NCBI RefSeq assembly: GCF_004854025.1
Contig: NZ_STGM01000002.1
Span: forward strand, 558,001-622,000
Source of the DNA: Microbacterium hydrothermale
GTDB taxonomy: Bacteria > Actinomycetota > Actinomycetes > Actinomycetales > Microbacteriaceae
Length of the DNA: 64,000 nucleotides
Direction of reading: 5' to 3'
Below, piece by piece: positions 8,429-16,665 of this stretch. The stretch's first letter is position 1, and each line of letters opens with the position of its first letter. The position numbers were made by a program, and so were the translations under genes. The notes beneath the pieces were generated by a model. It worked only from the letters and a program-made list of their open reading frames with translations. It was not told where the DNA came from and made no database searches.

Positions 8429-10632
8429 CGCACGACCTCCACTTCGAGAAGGGCACTGTTGTCGGGATCCAGCGCGGGCACGTGCAGCCCGATCTCCTGC
8501 AGGACGGCTCCCGTCAGGGTGGTGCCGCTGCGGAACCACGACGGGTGGATGCGGGGGTCGTACGCCGGCAGCGGTCCAGGACCGCCCATGCGCACGCGGT
8601 ATTCGCGGTCGGGGTCGAGCCCCGGGAGGCGCACGCGCCCCGCCGGCCAGGTGACGTGACGCTCGCGGAGGACGACCGCGTACAGCGCGCGATCGCGGCC
8701 GATGCTCACCGCGCCGTTCAGCCAGACGTCGCCGCCCTCGAGCTCGCGGCGGACGGTCGTTCCCGTGTGGATGAGCTGGCGCACGTCCTTGTAGTAGGCC
8801 ACCCAGGCCGCGAGCCGCTCGATCTCGTCGTCGGAGGCGGTGATGAGGTCCCACTCGATGCCGAAGTGGCCGAAGAGGGCGGTGGCCGCGCGGAAGTCGA
8901 GGTCGAGGCGCCGACGGGTGGTGTGCGCGCGGTCGGCGCCGACATGGCTGCCGACGAGCTCCGGCGGCAGCAGCTGCGCGGTCCACCGCTGGATCTGCTG
9001 ACGTTCGCGGGCGTCGATGCAGTCCGACGCCCACACGCGGTCGGTGTGCTCCAGGATGCCGAGGTCGATGCGCGCGCCTCCCGACGAGCACGACTCGATC
9101 TCCAGCCCCGGGCAGGCCTGGCGGATGTCGTCGAGGAGACGGTACGTGGCAAGGGTCTGCTCGTGGACGCCCGCGCGACCGGTGCGGGTGGACCCCGCCT
9201 CGATCAGGTCGCGATTGTGGTCCCACTTGATGTAGTCGATGCCGTACTCGCGCACGAGCGAGACGATCTGATCGCGGACGTGGGCATAGGCGCCCGGGTG
9301 CGACAGGTCGAGCACCTGCTGATGCCGGAAGTCGACCGGCAGGCGGCCGGGCACCTGCAGCAGCCACTCGGGGTGGGCGGTGGCGAGCTCCGACGCGACG
9401 TTGACCATCTCGGGCTCGAACCAGAGCCCGAACTGCATGCCTCGGCCCTTGACCCCCTCGACGAGGGCGCGGAACCGTCCGCCGCCCCAGACGTCTTCGG
9501 CGATGACCCAGTCGCCCAGCCCCGAGGTGTCGTCGCGCCGCGAGCCGAACCACCCGTCGTCGAGCACGAACCGCTCGACACCCACCCGCTGGGCGGCGTC
9601 GGCCAGTTCGAGCAGACGCGTGAGGTCGTGGTCGAAGTAGACCGCCTCCCACACGTTCATCACGACGGGACGCGCGGTGCGGGGGTGCGAGGGACGCGAA
9701 CGGAGGTGGGTGTGGAAGCGGGCGGCGACCGCGTCGAGGCCGGTGCCGTACCCCGCGTAGACGGCGGGCGTCGCGTACGACTCCCCCGGCGCCAAGGGCA
9801 TCTCGCCGGGCAAGAGGAGCTCGCCGCCGAGAAGCAGCCGCTCGCCGGAGAAGGCGCGCTCGGCGAGCACCCGATGGTTGCCGCTGAAGGCCACGTGCAG
9901 GCCCCACACCTCGCCCTGGGCGAAGTCGAGGTCGCCGGTCCCGGCGGCGAGGAAGGCCGCGGCGTCGGCGCCCGTGCGCCCATGGCGGCCCTCGCGCAGG
10001 TGCGAGCCGACCGTGAAGGGCCGGGACTGGGCGACCTTCTCCTTGCCCCAGCGACCGGCCATGTCGTGCACGACGTCGGCGCGGGTGGGAACGGGCAGCG
10101 CGAGCTGCAGGGCGTCGACGGTGTAGGTGTCGTCGCCGTCGTTGCGCAGCTCCGCCGAGAGTCGCAGCAATCCGCTCGGGAGCATCTCGATCTTGAGGGT
10201 GAGCGCGAGGCGCGCGTCGAGATCGACCGCCTCCACCCGCACGGACCCGCCGTTCGAGGCGTCGTCGGCGATGTCGACGTCGGTCGGAACGAATCGCGTC
10301 GACCACGCGCGCCCGGCGCGGTGTCCGGACAGTCCCGGCGTCCCCGTCCACCCGGCGGAGTTCTCCGGCAGGAGACCGACGATCACGGGCACGTCGACGC
10401 CGTTGGTGGCGAGGGGAGGCTGCGCGTGGAGCGAGAGCTCGCGGAGGGAGTCGGCATCCTGGGCACCGATGTCGCCGCCCCAGTGGATGACGAAGGGGAG
10501 CGCGTCGGCGGGAAGTCCCAGGATGACGGCCGCACCCGCCGCACGCAGCGTCACGGCCGCGGGCCAAGGGGCTGCGAGCTCGTCTGCGATCTCGGTCATC
10601 ACGTGGGTGGTCACTGCGTCGTCGCCTTCCAT
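8425..10632 (-). CDS. Alpha-galactosidase, GH36
   Basis: A 735-residue cytoplasmic enzyme (no signal peptide) of the usual GH36 length that removes terminal alpha-galactose from imported oligosaccharides. The N-terminal half is the beta-supersandwich. The catalytic barrel carries FVLDDGWFGSRRDD, then KWDHNRD with the nucleophile Asp about 471, and the SCSSGGARIDLG segment followed by SDCID with the acid/base Asp about 537. The ATG at 10632 follows GAGGGG; an in-frame GTG six codons on is an alternative. It is the first gene of a minus-strand operon, read from a promoter studded with LacI-type operators (10653-10738), so galactosides probably induce it. Confidence 0.93.
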   Translation of the reverse strand: MEGDDAVTTHVMTEIADELAAPWPAAVTLRAAGAAVILGLPADALPFVIHWGGDIGAQDADSLRELSLHAQPPLATNGVDVPVIVGLLPENSAGWTGTPGLSGHRAGRAWSTRFVPTDVDIADDASNGGSVRVEAVDLDARLALTLKIEMLPSGLLRLSAELRNDGDDTYTVDALQLALPVPTRADVVHDMAGRWGKEKVAQSRPFTVGSHLREGRHGRTGADAAAFLAAGTGDLDFAQGEVWGLHVAFSGNHRVLAERAFSGERLLLGGELLLPGEMPLAPGESYATPAVYAGYGTGLDAVAARFHTHLRSRPSHPRTARPVVMNVWEAVYFDHDLTRLLELADAAQRVGVERFVLDDGWFGSRRDDTSGLGDWVIAEDVWGGGRFRALVEGVKGRGMQFGLWFEPEMVNVASELATAHPEWLLQVPGRLPVDFRHQQVLDLSHPGAYAHVRDQIVSLVREYGIDYIKWDHNRDLIEAGSTRTGRAGVHEQTLATYRLLDDIRQACPGLEIESCSSGGARIDLGILEHTDRVWASDCIDARERQQIQRWTAQLLPPELVGSHVGADRAHTTRRRLDLDFRAATALFGHFGIEWDLITASDDEIERLAAWVAYYKDVRQLIHTGTTVRRELEGGDVWLNGAVSIGRDRALYAVVLRERHVTWPAGRVRLPGLDPDREYRVRMGGPGPLPAYDPRIHPSWFRSGTTLTGAVLQEIGLHVPALDPDNSALLEVEVVR

Positions 10633-10652
10633 GAGGACCCCTCATCGGGTCC

Positions 10653-10738
10653 TGCAAACGTTGGTCAAAGTAGCACGGGCAACCGCATCCTGCAAACGTT
10701 GGTCAGAAATCGGTCTTCGTCGGAGAAAACGTTGGTCA
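10653..10738. promoter_or_regulatory. Divergent promoter region with three LacI-type operator repeats
   Basis: Three copies of a TGCAAACGTTGGTCA-like site lie at 10653-10667, 10691-10705 and 10724-10738 (the last begins AGAAAACGTT). Each centres on the palindrome CAAACGTTGG, with the central CG typical of LacI-family operators. For the minus operon, TTTGCA (10691-10696) and TACTTT (10667-10672) form a -35/-10 pair spaced by 18, so sites one and two sit on both boxes. For the plus-strand regulator, TAGGAT (10740-10745) is the -10 and the third site touches it. The layout implies repression of the operon and autoregulation, relieved by sugar. Confidence 0.75.
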
Positions 10739-10751
10739 CTAGGATCGGGTG

Positions 10752-11765
10752 ATGCCGCTCGATCGAGATGTCCCGGGAATCGTCGACGTGGCCGAGAAGG
10801 CGGGGGTCAGCCTGTCGACGGTCTCGCGCGTCCTGTCAGGCCGGACCCCCGTGAGCGACCGCCTGCGCCAGAAGGTGGAGGCGGCGGTCGCCGAGCTCGG
10901 CTACCGACCTAACGCCGCCGCCCAATCGCTGGTGAGCGGGCGACGCTCGACGGTGGCGGTGTTCGCCCGCAACACGATCCGCTACGGCTACGCCGCGACG
11001 CTGCAGGGCATCGAGGAGGCCGCACGGGCCGCCGGCTACGTCGTCATGATCGCCGTGGTCGAGTCCGACGATCCGCGCGCCATCGCGGCGGCGATCGACG
11101 GCGCGCTCTCCCAGCCCTTGGCGGGGGCCATCGTGATCGAGTTCGACGACCTGGGCGTGCAGACACTCGCGGCCATGCCGAAGACCGTGCCCGTCGTCGC
11201 GGCCGCCGGGGCGCGCCGACCGCCGGGCGAGGTCCCCCACGCGTTCCTCGACGACTACGCGGGAGGGTACGAGGCTACGAAGTACCTGCTGGCGCAAGGG
11301 CATCGCACCGTGCACCACGTCGCAATCCCCGCCACCCGGCCCGGGACGGGTCGCGAGTGGGGCTGGCGCGCCGCGCTCGAGGAGGCCGGGGCGAGCGTCC
11401 CCGCCGTCTTGCGGGCGAATTACTCGCCGACGTCCGGGTACGACGTCGCCCAGACGCTCCTCGGCATGCCCGAGACGACCGCCGTGCTCTGCGGCAACGA
11501 CGAGCTCGCCATCGGCGTCGCCCGCGCCTATCAGGAGGTCGGGCGACGGATCCCGGACGATGTCAGCATCGTCGGCTTCGACGACCAGCCGTTCGCCCGC
11601 ATGTGGACCCCCGCCCTCACGACGGTCCGCCAGGACTTCGTCGATCTGGGCCGGCGCACCTTCGCGCTGCTCGGCAGCTGGTTGACCGAGGGCCACTCCT
11701 CGCCCGACTCCGCCGTCACCCCGGAGCTCGTCGTCCGCGAAAGCGCCGGAGCCCCGCGAGCCTGA
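10752..11765 (+). CDS. LacI-family transcriptional regulator of the galactoside operon
   Basis: A 337-residue regulator. The N-terminal helix-turn-helix (GIVDVAEKAGVSLSTVSRVL) and hinge (YRPNAAAQSL) are followed by a periplasmic-binding-protein-like sugar domain with the usual TTVRQDFVDLGRR segment near the C-terminus. The ATG at 10752 sits 6 nt after the -10 box TAGGAT, so the mRNA is probably leaderless; a GTG at 10749 is less likely. It is divergent from the alpha-galactosidase operon, whose promoter carries three matching operators. The expected effector is a galactoside or galactose derivative, which is inferred from neighbours only. Confidence 0.9.
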   Translation: MPLDRDVPGIVDVAEKAGVSLSTVSRVLSGRTPVSDRLRQKVEAAVAELGYRPNAAAQSLVSGRRSTVAVFARNTIRYGYAATLQGIEEAARAAGYVVMIAVVESDDPRAIAAAIDGALSQPLAGAIVIEFDDLGVQTLAAMPKTVPVVAAAGARRPPGEVPHAFLDDYAGGYEATKYLLAQGHRTVHHVAIPATRPGTGREWGWRAALEEAGASVPAVLRANYSPTSGYDVAQTLLGMPETTAVLCGNDELAIGVARAYQEVGRRIPDDVSIVGFDDQPFARMWTPALTTVRQDFVDLGRRTFALLGSWLTEGHSSPDSAVTPELVVRESAGAPRA

Positions 11766-11781
11766 TCCCCCTCCGCATCCC

Positions 11782-11845
11782 GCGTGAGTCGCCAAGTTTC
11801 GTCGCTTCGACACCTTCCCCAGCGACGATTTCTGGCGACTCACGC
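11782..11845. repeat. Long inverted repeat between convergent genes
   Basis: GCGTGAGTCGCCA (11782-11794) is repeated inverted, without mismatch, at 11833-11845. After a 5-nt mismatched bulge the arms also match through CGTCGC/GCGACG, giving 24-nt arms with a short loop. It lies between the ends of two convergent genes and could act as a bidirectional terminator, but the bulged symmetry looks more like a dispersed palindromic element. Confidence 0.7.
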
Positions 11846-11857
11846 AGGAGGGACGGG

Positions 11858-13369
11858 TCACACCGGCAGGCGCACGGCGAACGTCGTGCGCCCGGGCTCG
11901 CTCTCGACCGCGATGCTGCCGCCGTGCGCCTCGACGATCGCCTGCGCGATCGACAGACCGAGACCCGTGCTGCCGGCATCCCGGTTGCGGGAGTCGTCGC
12001 CGCGCGCGAACCGGTCGAACAAGCGCCCCGCGAGCGCGGGGTCGATGCCCGGTCCGTCGTCGGCGACGCGCAGCACCACCTCTCCCCCGTCGCGGGCGAG
12101 CGACAGCGTGACGGTCGTGCCGGGCGGGGTGTGCACCTGGGCGTTGCGCAGCAGGTTCGCCACCACCTGCCGCAGACGGTTCTCGTCGCCCGTCACCGAG
12201 ATGAGGTCGTCGGTGACGTCGAGGCGCCACACGTGGGTGGCATCCGCCGCCTGCGCGTCGCTGACGGCGTCGACCGCGAGCAGCGTCAGCTCGACCTCCT
12301 CGCGGCGCAGAGGCTGGCCGGCATCCAGGCGCGCCAGCAGGAGCAGGTCGTCGACGAGGGATGCCATGCGCGTGGCCTCCGACTCGATCCGGTCGAACGA
12401 GCGCGCCTGCGTCGGCGTCATCGGCGCGTCCTCGCCGAGCGACAGTTGCGCGTACCCGCGGATGCTCGACAGCGGCGTGCGCAGTTCGTGGCTCGCGTCG
12501 GCGATGAACCGGCGCAGCTGGTCTTCGCTGTGCTGGCGGGCGGCGAGAGAGGTCTGCACGTGACCGAGGAGACCGTTCAGCGACGACCCGACCCGACCCA
12601 CCTCGGTTGCCGGGTCGGTGTCGGCGGCGGCCACGCGGTCGGGGATCTCGACGCTCCCGGCGGCGAGCGAGAGCGTCGACACGCGCTGTGCCACCTCGGC
12701 CACGCGATCGAGCGGGCGCAGGCTCCGGCGGACGAAGAGCGAGAGACCGAGAACCGCGATCAGCAGGGTCGCCGCGCTCACCGCGAGCAGGATGACGGTC
12801 AGCGCGGTCGTGGTCGCCGACACGTCCGCCTCGGAGTTGCCCGCGAACACCGTGGTGCCGTTGACCTCGGCCGCGGCGATCCGGAACGACCCGAGGTCGC
12901 CGCCGAGATCGATCGTGACCGGGGTGCGGTCGGTCGGCACATCGGCCCGCAGCAGGGCCACCTGCTCCGCGGTCAGCTGCACCTGCGTGCCGTCGCTGCG
13001 GGTGTAGTCGGAGGTGCGCACGGTGCCGTCGGCGGCGACCACCGCCTGCAGCGATCCGATCCGCGGCGCGGGGCGATCGGCATCCTGGCCCTGGCCCTGA
13101 TTGGGTGCGGGTGGGGATCCGCCGCGGTTCTCGAACGACCCGCGACCGGCCGCGAACGACAGGCCCTCGCTCACCTGCTGATCGAGGCGGTCGAGGGTGA
13201 ACGAGCGCAGCGACACGATCGTCGCGAGGCTCATGACGACGAAGGCGAGCGCGACGAGCAGGCTGGTTCCGACGACGAGGGTGCGGCGCAGCGTCCAGCG
13301 CCGCCCCGGCGAGCGCCGACCGGACGGCCGCCGCGACGACGGATGCCGCGACACGGCGGACGCGGTCAT
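11858..13369 (-). CDS. Two-component sensor histidine kinase (OmpR-partner type)
   Basis: A 503-residue membrane kinase. After a basic N-terminus come a first membrane segment (residues about 30-52), an external sensor region of about 120 residues rich in Gly/Gln/Asp, a second membrane segment, HAMP, the H box DASHELRTPLSSIRGYAQL, and the ATP-binding N, G1 and G2 boxes (NLLRNAQVH, DDGPGIDP, GSTGLGLSI). The ATG (13369) overlaps the response-regulator stop by four bases, so the pair is co-translated. The divergent ABC genes (14222-16430) are the probable target; such pairs often sense envelope stress or peptide antibiotics. The signal itself is not readable from the sequence. Confidence 0.92.
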   Translation of the reverse strand: MTASAVSRHPSSRRPSGRRSPGRRWTLRRTLVVGTSLLVALAFVVMSLATIVSLRSFTLDRLDQQVSEGLSFAAGRGSFENRGGSPPAPNQGQGQDADRPAPRIGSLQAVVAADGTVRTSDYTRSDGTQVQLTAEQVALLRADVPTDRTPVTIDLGGDLGSFRIAAAEVNGTTVFAGNSEADVSATTTALTVILLAVSAATLLIAVLGLSLFVRRSLRPLDRVAEVAQRVSTLSLAAGSVEIPDRVAAADTDPATEVGRVGSSLNGLLGHVQTSLAARQHSEDQLRRFIADASHELRTPLSSIRGYAQLSLGEDAPMTPTQARSFDRIESEATRMASLVDDLLLLARLDAGQPLRREEVELTLLAVDAVSDAQAADATHVWRLDVTDDLISVTGDENRLRQVVANLLRNAQVHTPPGTTVTLSLARDGGEVVLRVADDGPGIDPALAGRLFDRFARGDDSRNRDAGSTGLGLSIAQAIVEAHGGSIAVESEPGRTTFAVRLPV

Positions 13370-14100
13370 GACGCCTTGATCGTGTAGCCGACGCCGCGCA
13401 CCGTGTGGATGAGCGGTTCGCCGAGGGTGTCGATCTTCTTGCGCAGGTACGAGATGTAGATCTCCACGACGCTGCCGTCGCCGCCGAAGTCGTAGCTCCA
13501 CACCTGGTCGAGGATCTGCGCCTTGCTCAGCACCCGTCGCGGGTTCTGCATCAGGTAGCGCAGAAGTTCGAACTCGCGCGCGGTCAGTTTGACCGGGATG
13601 CCGCCGCGCTCGACCTCGTACGCCTCCTCGTCGAGCGTGAGATCGCCGACGCGCAGGCGCGGATCGGCGTCGGCGGCCGCGGCGACGTGGCGCCGGGCCA
13701 TCCCCCGCAGCCGCACGACGACCTCCTCGAGGTTGAAGGGCTTCGTGACGTAATCGTCGGCGCCCGCCGAGATGCCCGCGATGCGGTCTTCGACGGCATC
13801 CTTCGCCGTCAGGAACAGCACGGGCGCGTCGTTGCCCGCGGCCCGGACGCGCGCGAGCAACCCCATGCCGTCGAGCCCGGGCATCATGATGTCGAGCACG
13901 AGCAGATCGGGGTCGAAGTCGCGGATGACGGCGAGCGCCTCCTGACCGTCGGCGGCCGTGCGGGTGTCCCACCCCTCGTTCTGCAGCGCCATGCGCAGCA
14001 GTTCGCTCAGGTTGGCCTCGTCGTCGACGACGAGCGCGCGGATCGGCGAGCCGTCGGGGCGCAGCAGGGGGGCGGGTCGGGAGGTCATGGATGCCAGCAT
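13366..14100 (-). CDS. OmpR-family response regulator
   Basis: A 244-residue regulator. The receiver domain has acidic residues at VVDDE and the phospho-acceptor Asp about 70 in LLVLDIMMPG; K109-type Thr/Lys follow in LFLTAKD and YVTKPF. The C-terminal winged helix contains VEIYISYLRKKID and the ending IHTVRGVGYTIK. The start at 14100 is preferred because GGAGG lies 7 nt upstream; ATGs at 14124 and 14088 are possible but lack a site. It precedes and overlaps its kinase gene. Direct repeats (GTGAGG, 11 bp apart) in front of the divergent ABC genes are a plausible binding site. Confidence 0.92.
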   Translation of the reverse strand: MLASMTSRPAPLLRPDGSPIRALVVDDEANLSELLRMALQNEGWDTRTAADGQEALAVIRDFDPDLLVLDIMMPGLDGMGLLARVRAAGNDAPVLFLTAKDAVEDRIAGISAGADDYVTKPFNLEEVVVRLRGMARRHVAAAADADPRLRVGDLTLDEEAYEVERGGIPVKLTAREFELLRYLMQNPRRVLSKAQILDQVWSYDFGGDGSVVEIYISYLRKKIDTLGEPLIHTVRGVGYTIKAS

Positions 14101-14150
14101 GCCCGCCCTCCGCAGCCCTGTCACCGCGACATACGCGCTTCATAGAAACC

Positions 14151-14183
14151 GTGAGGCGGCGGTGAGGGTGCCGTTCTTACCGT
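14151..14183 (+). promoter_or_regulatory. Probable response-regulator site and promoter of the ABC pair
   Basis: GTGAGG occurs at 14151-14156 and again at 14162-14167, exactly 11 bp apart. That is the one-turn spacing expected for tandem binding by an OmpR-type dimer. TACCGT (14178-14183) follows as a -10 box, and no good -35 box is present because the second repeat takes its place. This geometry is typical of a promoter activated by its regulator. Confidence 0.55.
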
Positions 14184-14221
14184 CACTCCGACGGCCGCAC
14201 CCCGCGTCCGGAAGGAGAAGC

Positions 14222-15691
14222 ATGTACGGCACCTACCTGCGGCGCGAACTCGCCGGCCGCACCAAACAGACCGTGATCGTCGCGGTCGGACTCGCGATCG
14301 CGATCGCCCTCGTCATCGTGGTCAACGCCCTGTCGGCGGGCGTGCGCGACGCGCAGTCGCAGGCGCTGTCGTCGGTCTACGGCGTCGGCACCGACCTCAC
14401 CGTCACCGGGGCGCAGACCCAGCCGAGCGAGGGCGGCGGCGGACCGCGCTTCGACTTCGGCGCCGACGACGGGGCCTCGAGCGACGGCACCACGACCCTC
14501 AGCCAGTCGCGCCTGATGACCGACATGATGCGCGGGACGCTCGACGCCTCGACCGTGAGCACGGTGACCGGTCTCGACGGCGTGTCCGCGGCGACGGGCG
14601 CCCTGGCCCTGACCAACACGACGTTCTCGGGCGAGATCCCCGACCGCAGCGCCGACAGCGGCACCGGCACCGACGCGTCGCAGGGCGGGGGCATGGGCGA
14701 ACCCCCGGCGGGCGGACCCGGCGGCGACGGCGGCAGCGCCTTCGGCGTGGACTCCTTCAGCGTGCTGGGCGTCGACCCGGCGGCATCCGTCGGTCCCCTC
14801 TCGTCCGTCACGGTCAGCGAGGGCCGTGCCCTGGAGGCGGCGGATGCCGGAACGAACGTCGCGGTGATCGACGCGACGTACGCGGCGAGCGCGGGCCTGA
14901 GCGTCGGCGGCACCATCGACGTGGGCGGCACCGCGATGCAGATCGTCGGAATCGTCGCCTCCGCCTCGGCCGACGCCGACACCGCCGCGAACGTCTACCT
15001 CCCCCTCGACGTGGCCCAGACGCTCGCCGGCGTCGGCGACGTGGTGTCGACCGTGTACGTGCAGGCCGACTCGGCGGATGCCATCGACCAGGTGCAGAGC
15101 GAGATCACCGCGGCGCTTCCGGACGCGACCGTCAGCTCGCAGTCCGAGCTCGCCTCGACCGTCTCGGGATCGCTCTCGAGCGCGTCGACGATGATCTCGA
15201 ACCTCGGCACGTGGCTCAGCCTCGTCGTGCTGCTCGTCGCCCTCGCCCTCGCCGTGCTGTTCACGATCTCGGGCGTCGCCCGTCGCACCCGCGAGTTCGG
15301 CACGCTGAAGGCCATCGGCTGGTCGAACGCGCGCATCGTGCGGCAGGTCGCGGGCGAGTCGCTCGTGCAGGGCCTGCTCGGCGGCGTCGCGGGCCTGATC
15401 CTCGGGCTCGGCGGAATCCTGCTCGTCAACGTCATCTCGCCGACCGTCTCGGTCGCGGCGAGCACCTCCGGCGGTCCCGGAGGGCAGGGGGGTCCCGGCG
15501 CCGGTGGCCCCGGCGGCTTCGGGCGGGCGGCGGCGCAGGCCACCGACATCGTGCTGAGCGCCCCCGTCACCCCCGTGGTCGTGCTGGCCGCGGTCGGCAT
15601 CGCCGTGCTCGGCGGCGTCCTCGCCGGAGCCTTCGGCGGATGGCGTGCCGCTCGCCTCAGCCCCGCCGCCGCCCTCCGTTCGGTCGCGTGA
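14222..15691 (+). CDS. ABC transporter permease, MacB/FtsX type
   Basis: A 489-residue membrane protein. It has one N-terminal membrane segment (TVIVAVGLAIAIALVIVVNAL), a large external MacB-like periplasmic domain (about residues 50-320) and three C-terminal membrane segments. The cytoplasmic coupling loop RRTREFGTLKAIGWSNARI is the FtsX-family signature. Two Gly/Pro-rich insertions (about residues 150-170 and 420-440) lie in exposed loops. The ATG at 14222 follows GAAGGAG. It is read with the ATPase gene 31 nt downstream and is divergent from a two-component system. Such units are exporters or mechanotransmitters for peptides, lipids or antibiotics; the substrate is unknown. Confidence 0.9.
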   Translation: MYGTYLRRELAGRTKQTVIVAVGLAIAIALVIVVNALSAGVRDAQSQALSSVYGVGTDLTVTGAQTQPSEGGGGPRFDFGADDGASSDGTTTLSQSRLMTDMMRGTLDASTVSTVTGLDGVSAATGALALTNTTFSGEIPDRSADSGTGTDASQGGGMGEPPAGGPGGDGGSAFGVDSFSVLGVDPAASVGPLSSVTVSEGRALEAADAGTNVAVIDATYAASAGLSVGGTIDVGGTAMQIVGIVASASADADTAANVYLPLDVAQTLAGVGDVVSTVYVQADSADAIDQVQSEITAALPDATVSSQSELASTVSGSLSSASTMISNLGTWLSLVVLLVALALAVLFTISGVARRTREFGTLKAIGWSNARIVRQVAGESLVQGLLGGVAGLILGLGGILLVNVISPTVSVAASTSGGPGGQGGPGAGGPGGFGRAAAQATDIVLSAPVTPVVVLAAVGIAVLGGVLAGAFGGWRAARLSPAAALRSVA

Positions 15692-15722
15692 GCGGCATCC
15701 CCCGTTCTTCGAAGGAGACATC

Positions 15723-16430
15723 ATGACCCTCACCGTTCCCACCTCCACCGCCACCGCGTACCGCCTCTCGAAGGTCTCGCGCACCTATCGTCAGCGCGAT
15801 CGCACCGTGCAGGCCCTCGCGGGCGTCGACCTCGAGATCGCGGCGGGCGACTTCGTCACCATCCAGGGCCCCACCGGCGGCGGCAAGTCGACGCTGCTGC
15901 AGATGCTCGGCGCGCTCGACCGCCCCTCGAGCGGGTCGGTGACGCTCGGCGAGGTCGACATCGCGACGGCCTCGAACGCCCAGCTGAGCCGCCTGCGCGC
16001 CGAGGAGATCGGCTTCGTGTTCCAGGGCTTCAATCTCATCCCCACCCTGACCGCGGCCGAGAACGTCGACATGGGTCTCGAGCCGCTGCACCTCGACCGC
16101 GCGGAGCGCGACCGGCGGGTCACCGAGGCGCTCACACGCGTCGGTCTCGCCGACCGTGCCGACCACCGGCCCGGGGAACTGTCGGGCGGTCAGCAGCAGC
16201 GCGTCGCGATCGCCCGGGCCGTCGCCAAGCAGCCCCGCGTGCTGCTCGCCGACGAGCCCACCGGCAACCTCGACGAGAGCATGCGCGACGAGATCCTCGA
16301 CGTGCTCGAGACGCTCAACGCCGAGGGGCTGACGCTCGTGATGGTCACGCACGACTCCGCGGTGGCCCGTCGGGCACGCCGTCGACTGCGCCTCGCGAAG
16401 GGCGTGGTGACCGACATCACGCACGGCTGA
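15723..16430 (+). CDS. ABC transporter ATP-binding protein, MacB/LolD type
   Basis: A 235-residue ATPase. It shows Walker A GPTGGGKST, the Q loop in FVFQGFNLIPTLTAAENV, the signature LSGGQQQRVAIARA, Walker B VLLADEPTGNLD and the switch histidine in MVTHD. The sequence belongs to the LolD/MacB-type subfamily that partners FtsX-like permeases. GAAGGAG precedes ATG 15723. It should energise the permease encoded just upstream; a GC-rich terminator follows its stop. Confidence 0.93.
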   Translation: MTLTVPTSTATAYRLSKVSRTYRQRDRTVQALAGVDLEIAAGDFVTIQGPTGGGKSTLLQMLGALDRPSSGSVTLGEVDIATASNAQLSRLRAEEIGFVFQGFNLIPTLTAAENVDMGLEPLHLDRAERDRRVTEALTRVGLADRADHRPGELSGGQQQRVAIARAVAKQPRVLLADEPTGNLDESMRDEILDVLETLNAEGLTLVMVTHDSAVARRARRRLRLAKGVVTDITHG

Positions 16431-16437
16431 TCAGACC

Positions 16438-16477
16438 GGCCCGGGGCTCCGCCTCCCCCTGCGCGGGGCCCCGGGCC
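16438..16477 (+). terminator. Terminator hairpin after the ABC ATPase gene
   Basis: GGCCCGGGGC (16438-16447) pairs perfectly with GCCCCGGGCC (16468-16477), followed by TCGTTCGTCC. It lies 8 nt after the stop codon. Confidence 0.65.
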
Positions 16478-16502
16478 TCGTTCGTCCTGCCCGACCCGGT
16501 CG

Positions 16503-16571
16503 CTTCGACAGGCTCAGCGACCTCTCCCCCGAGGTCCCTGAGCCTGGGGAAGGTCCCTGAGCCTGTCGAAG
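16503..16571. repeat. CTTCGACAGGCTCAG-type inverted repeat
   Basis: CTTCGACAGGCTCAGCGACC (16503-16522) is inverted at 16552-16571 with one mismatch. Between them, GGTCCCTGAGCCTG (16533-16546) is a third, partial copy in the same orientation as the right arm. The 30-nt core resembles intergenic repeats I know from many Micrococcales genomes. No coding sequence runs through the 235-nt gap that contains it. Confidence 0.7.
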
Positions 16572-16665
16572 GGACCCGGGCTCCGCCCCTCTCGGTCAAG
16601 GGGTTCACCGCCTTCGACGCCGACCCCTTACAGTCGGAGCACGCCGACCGGAGGGATGCAGTGCC

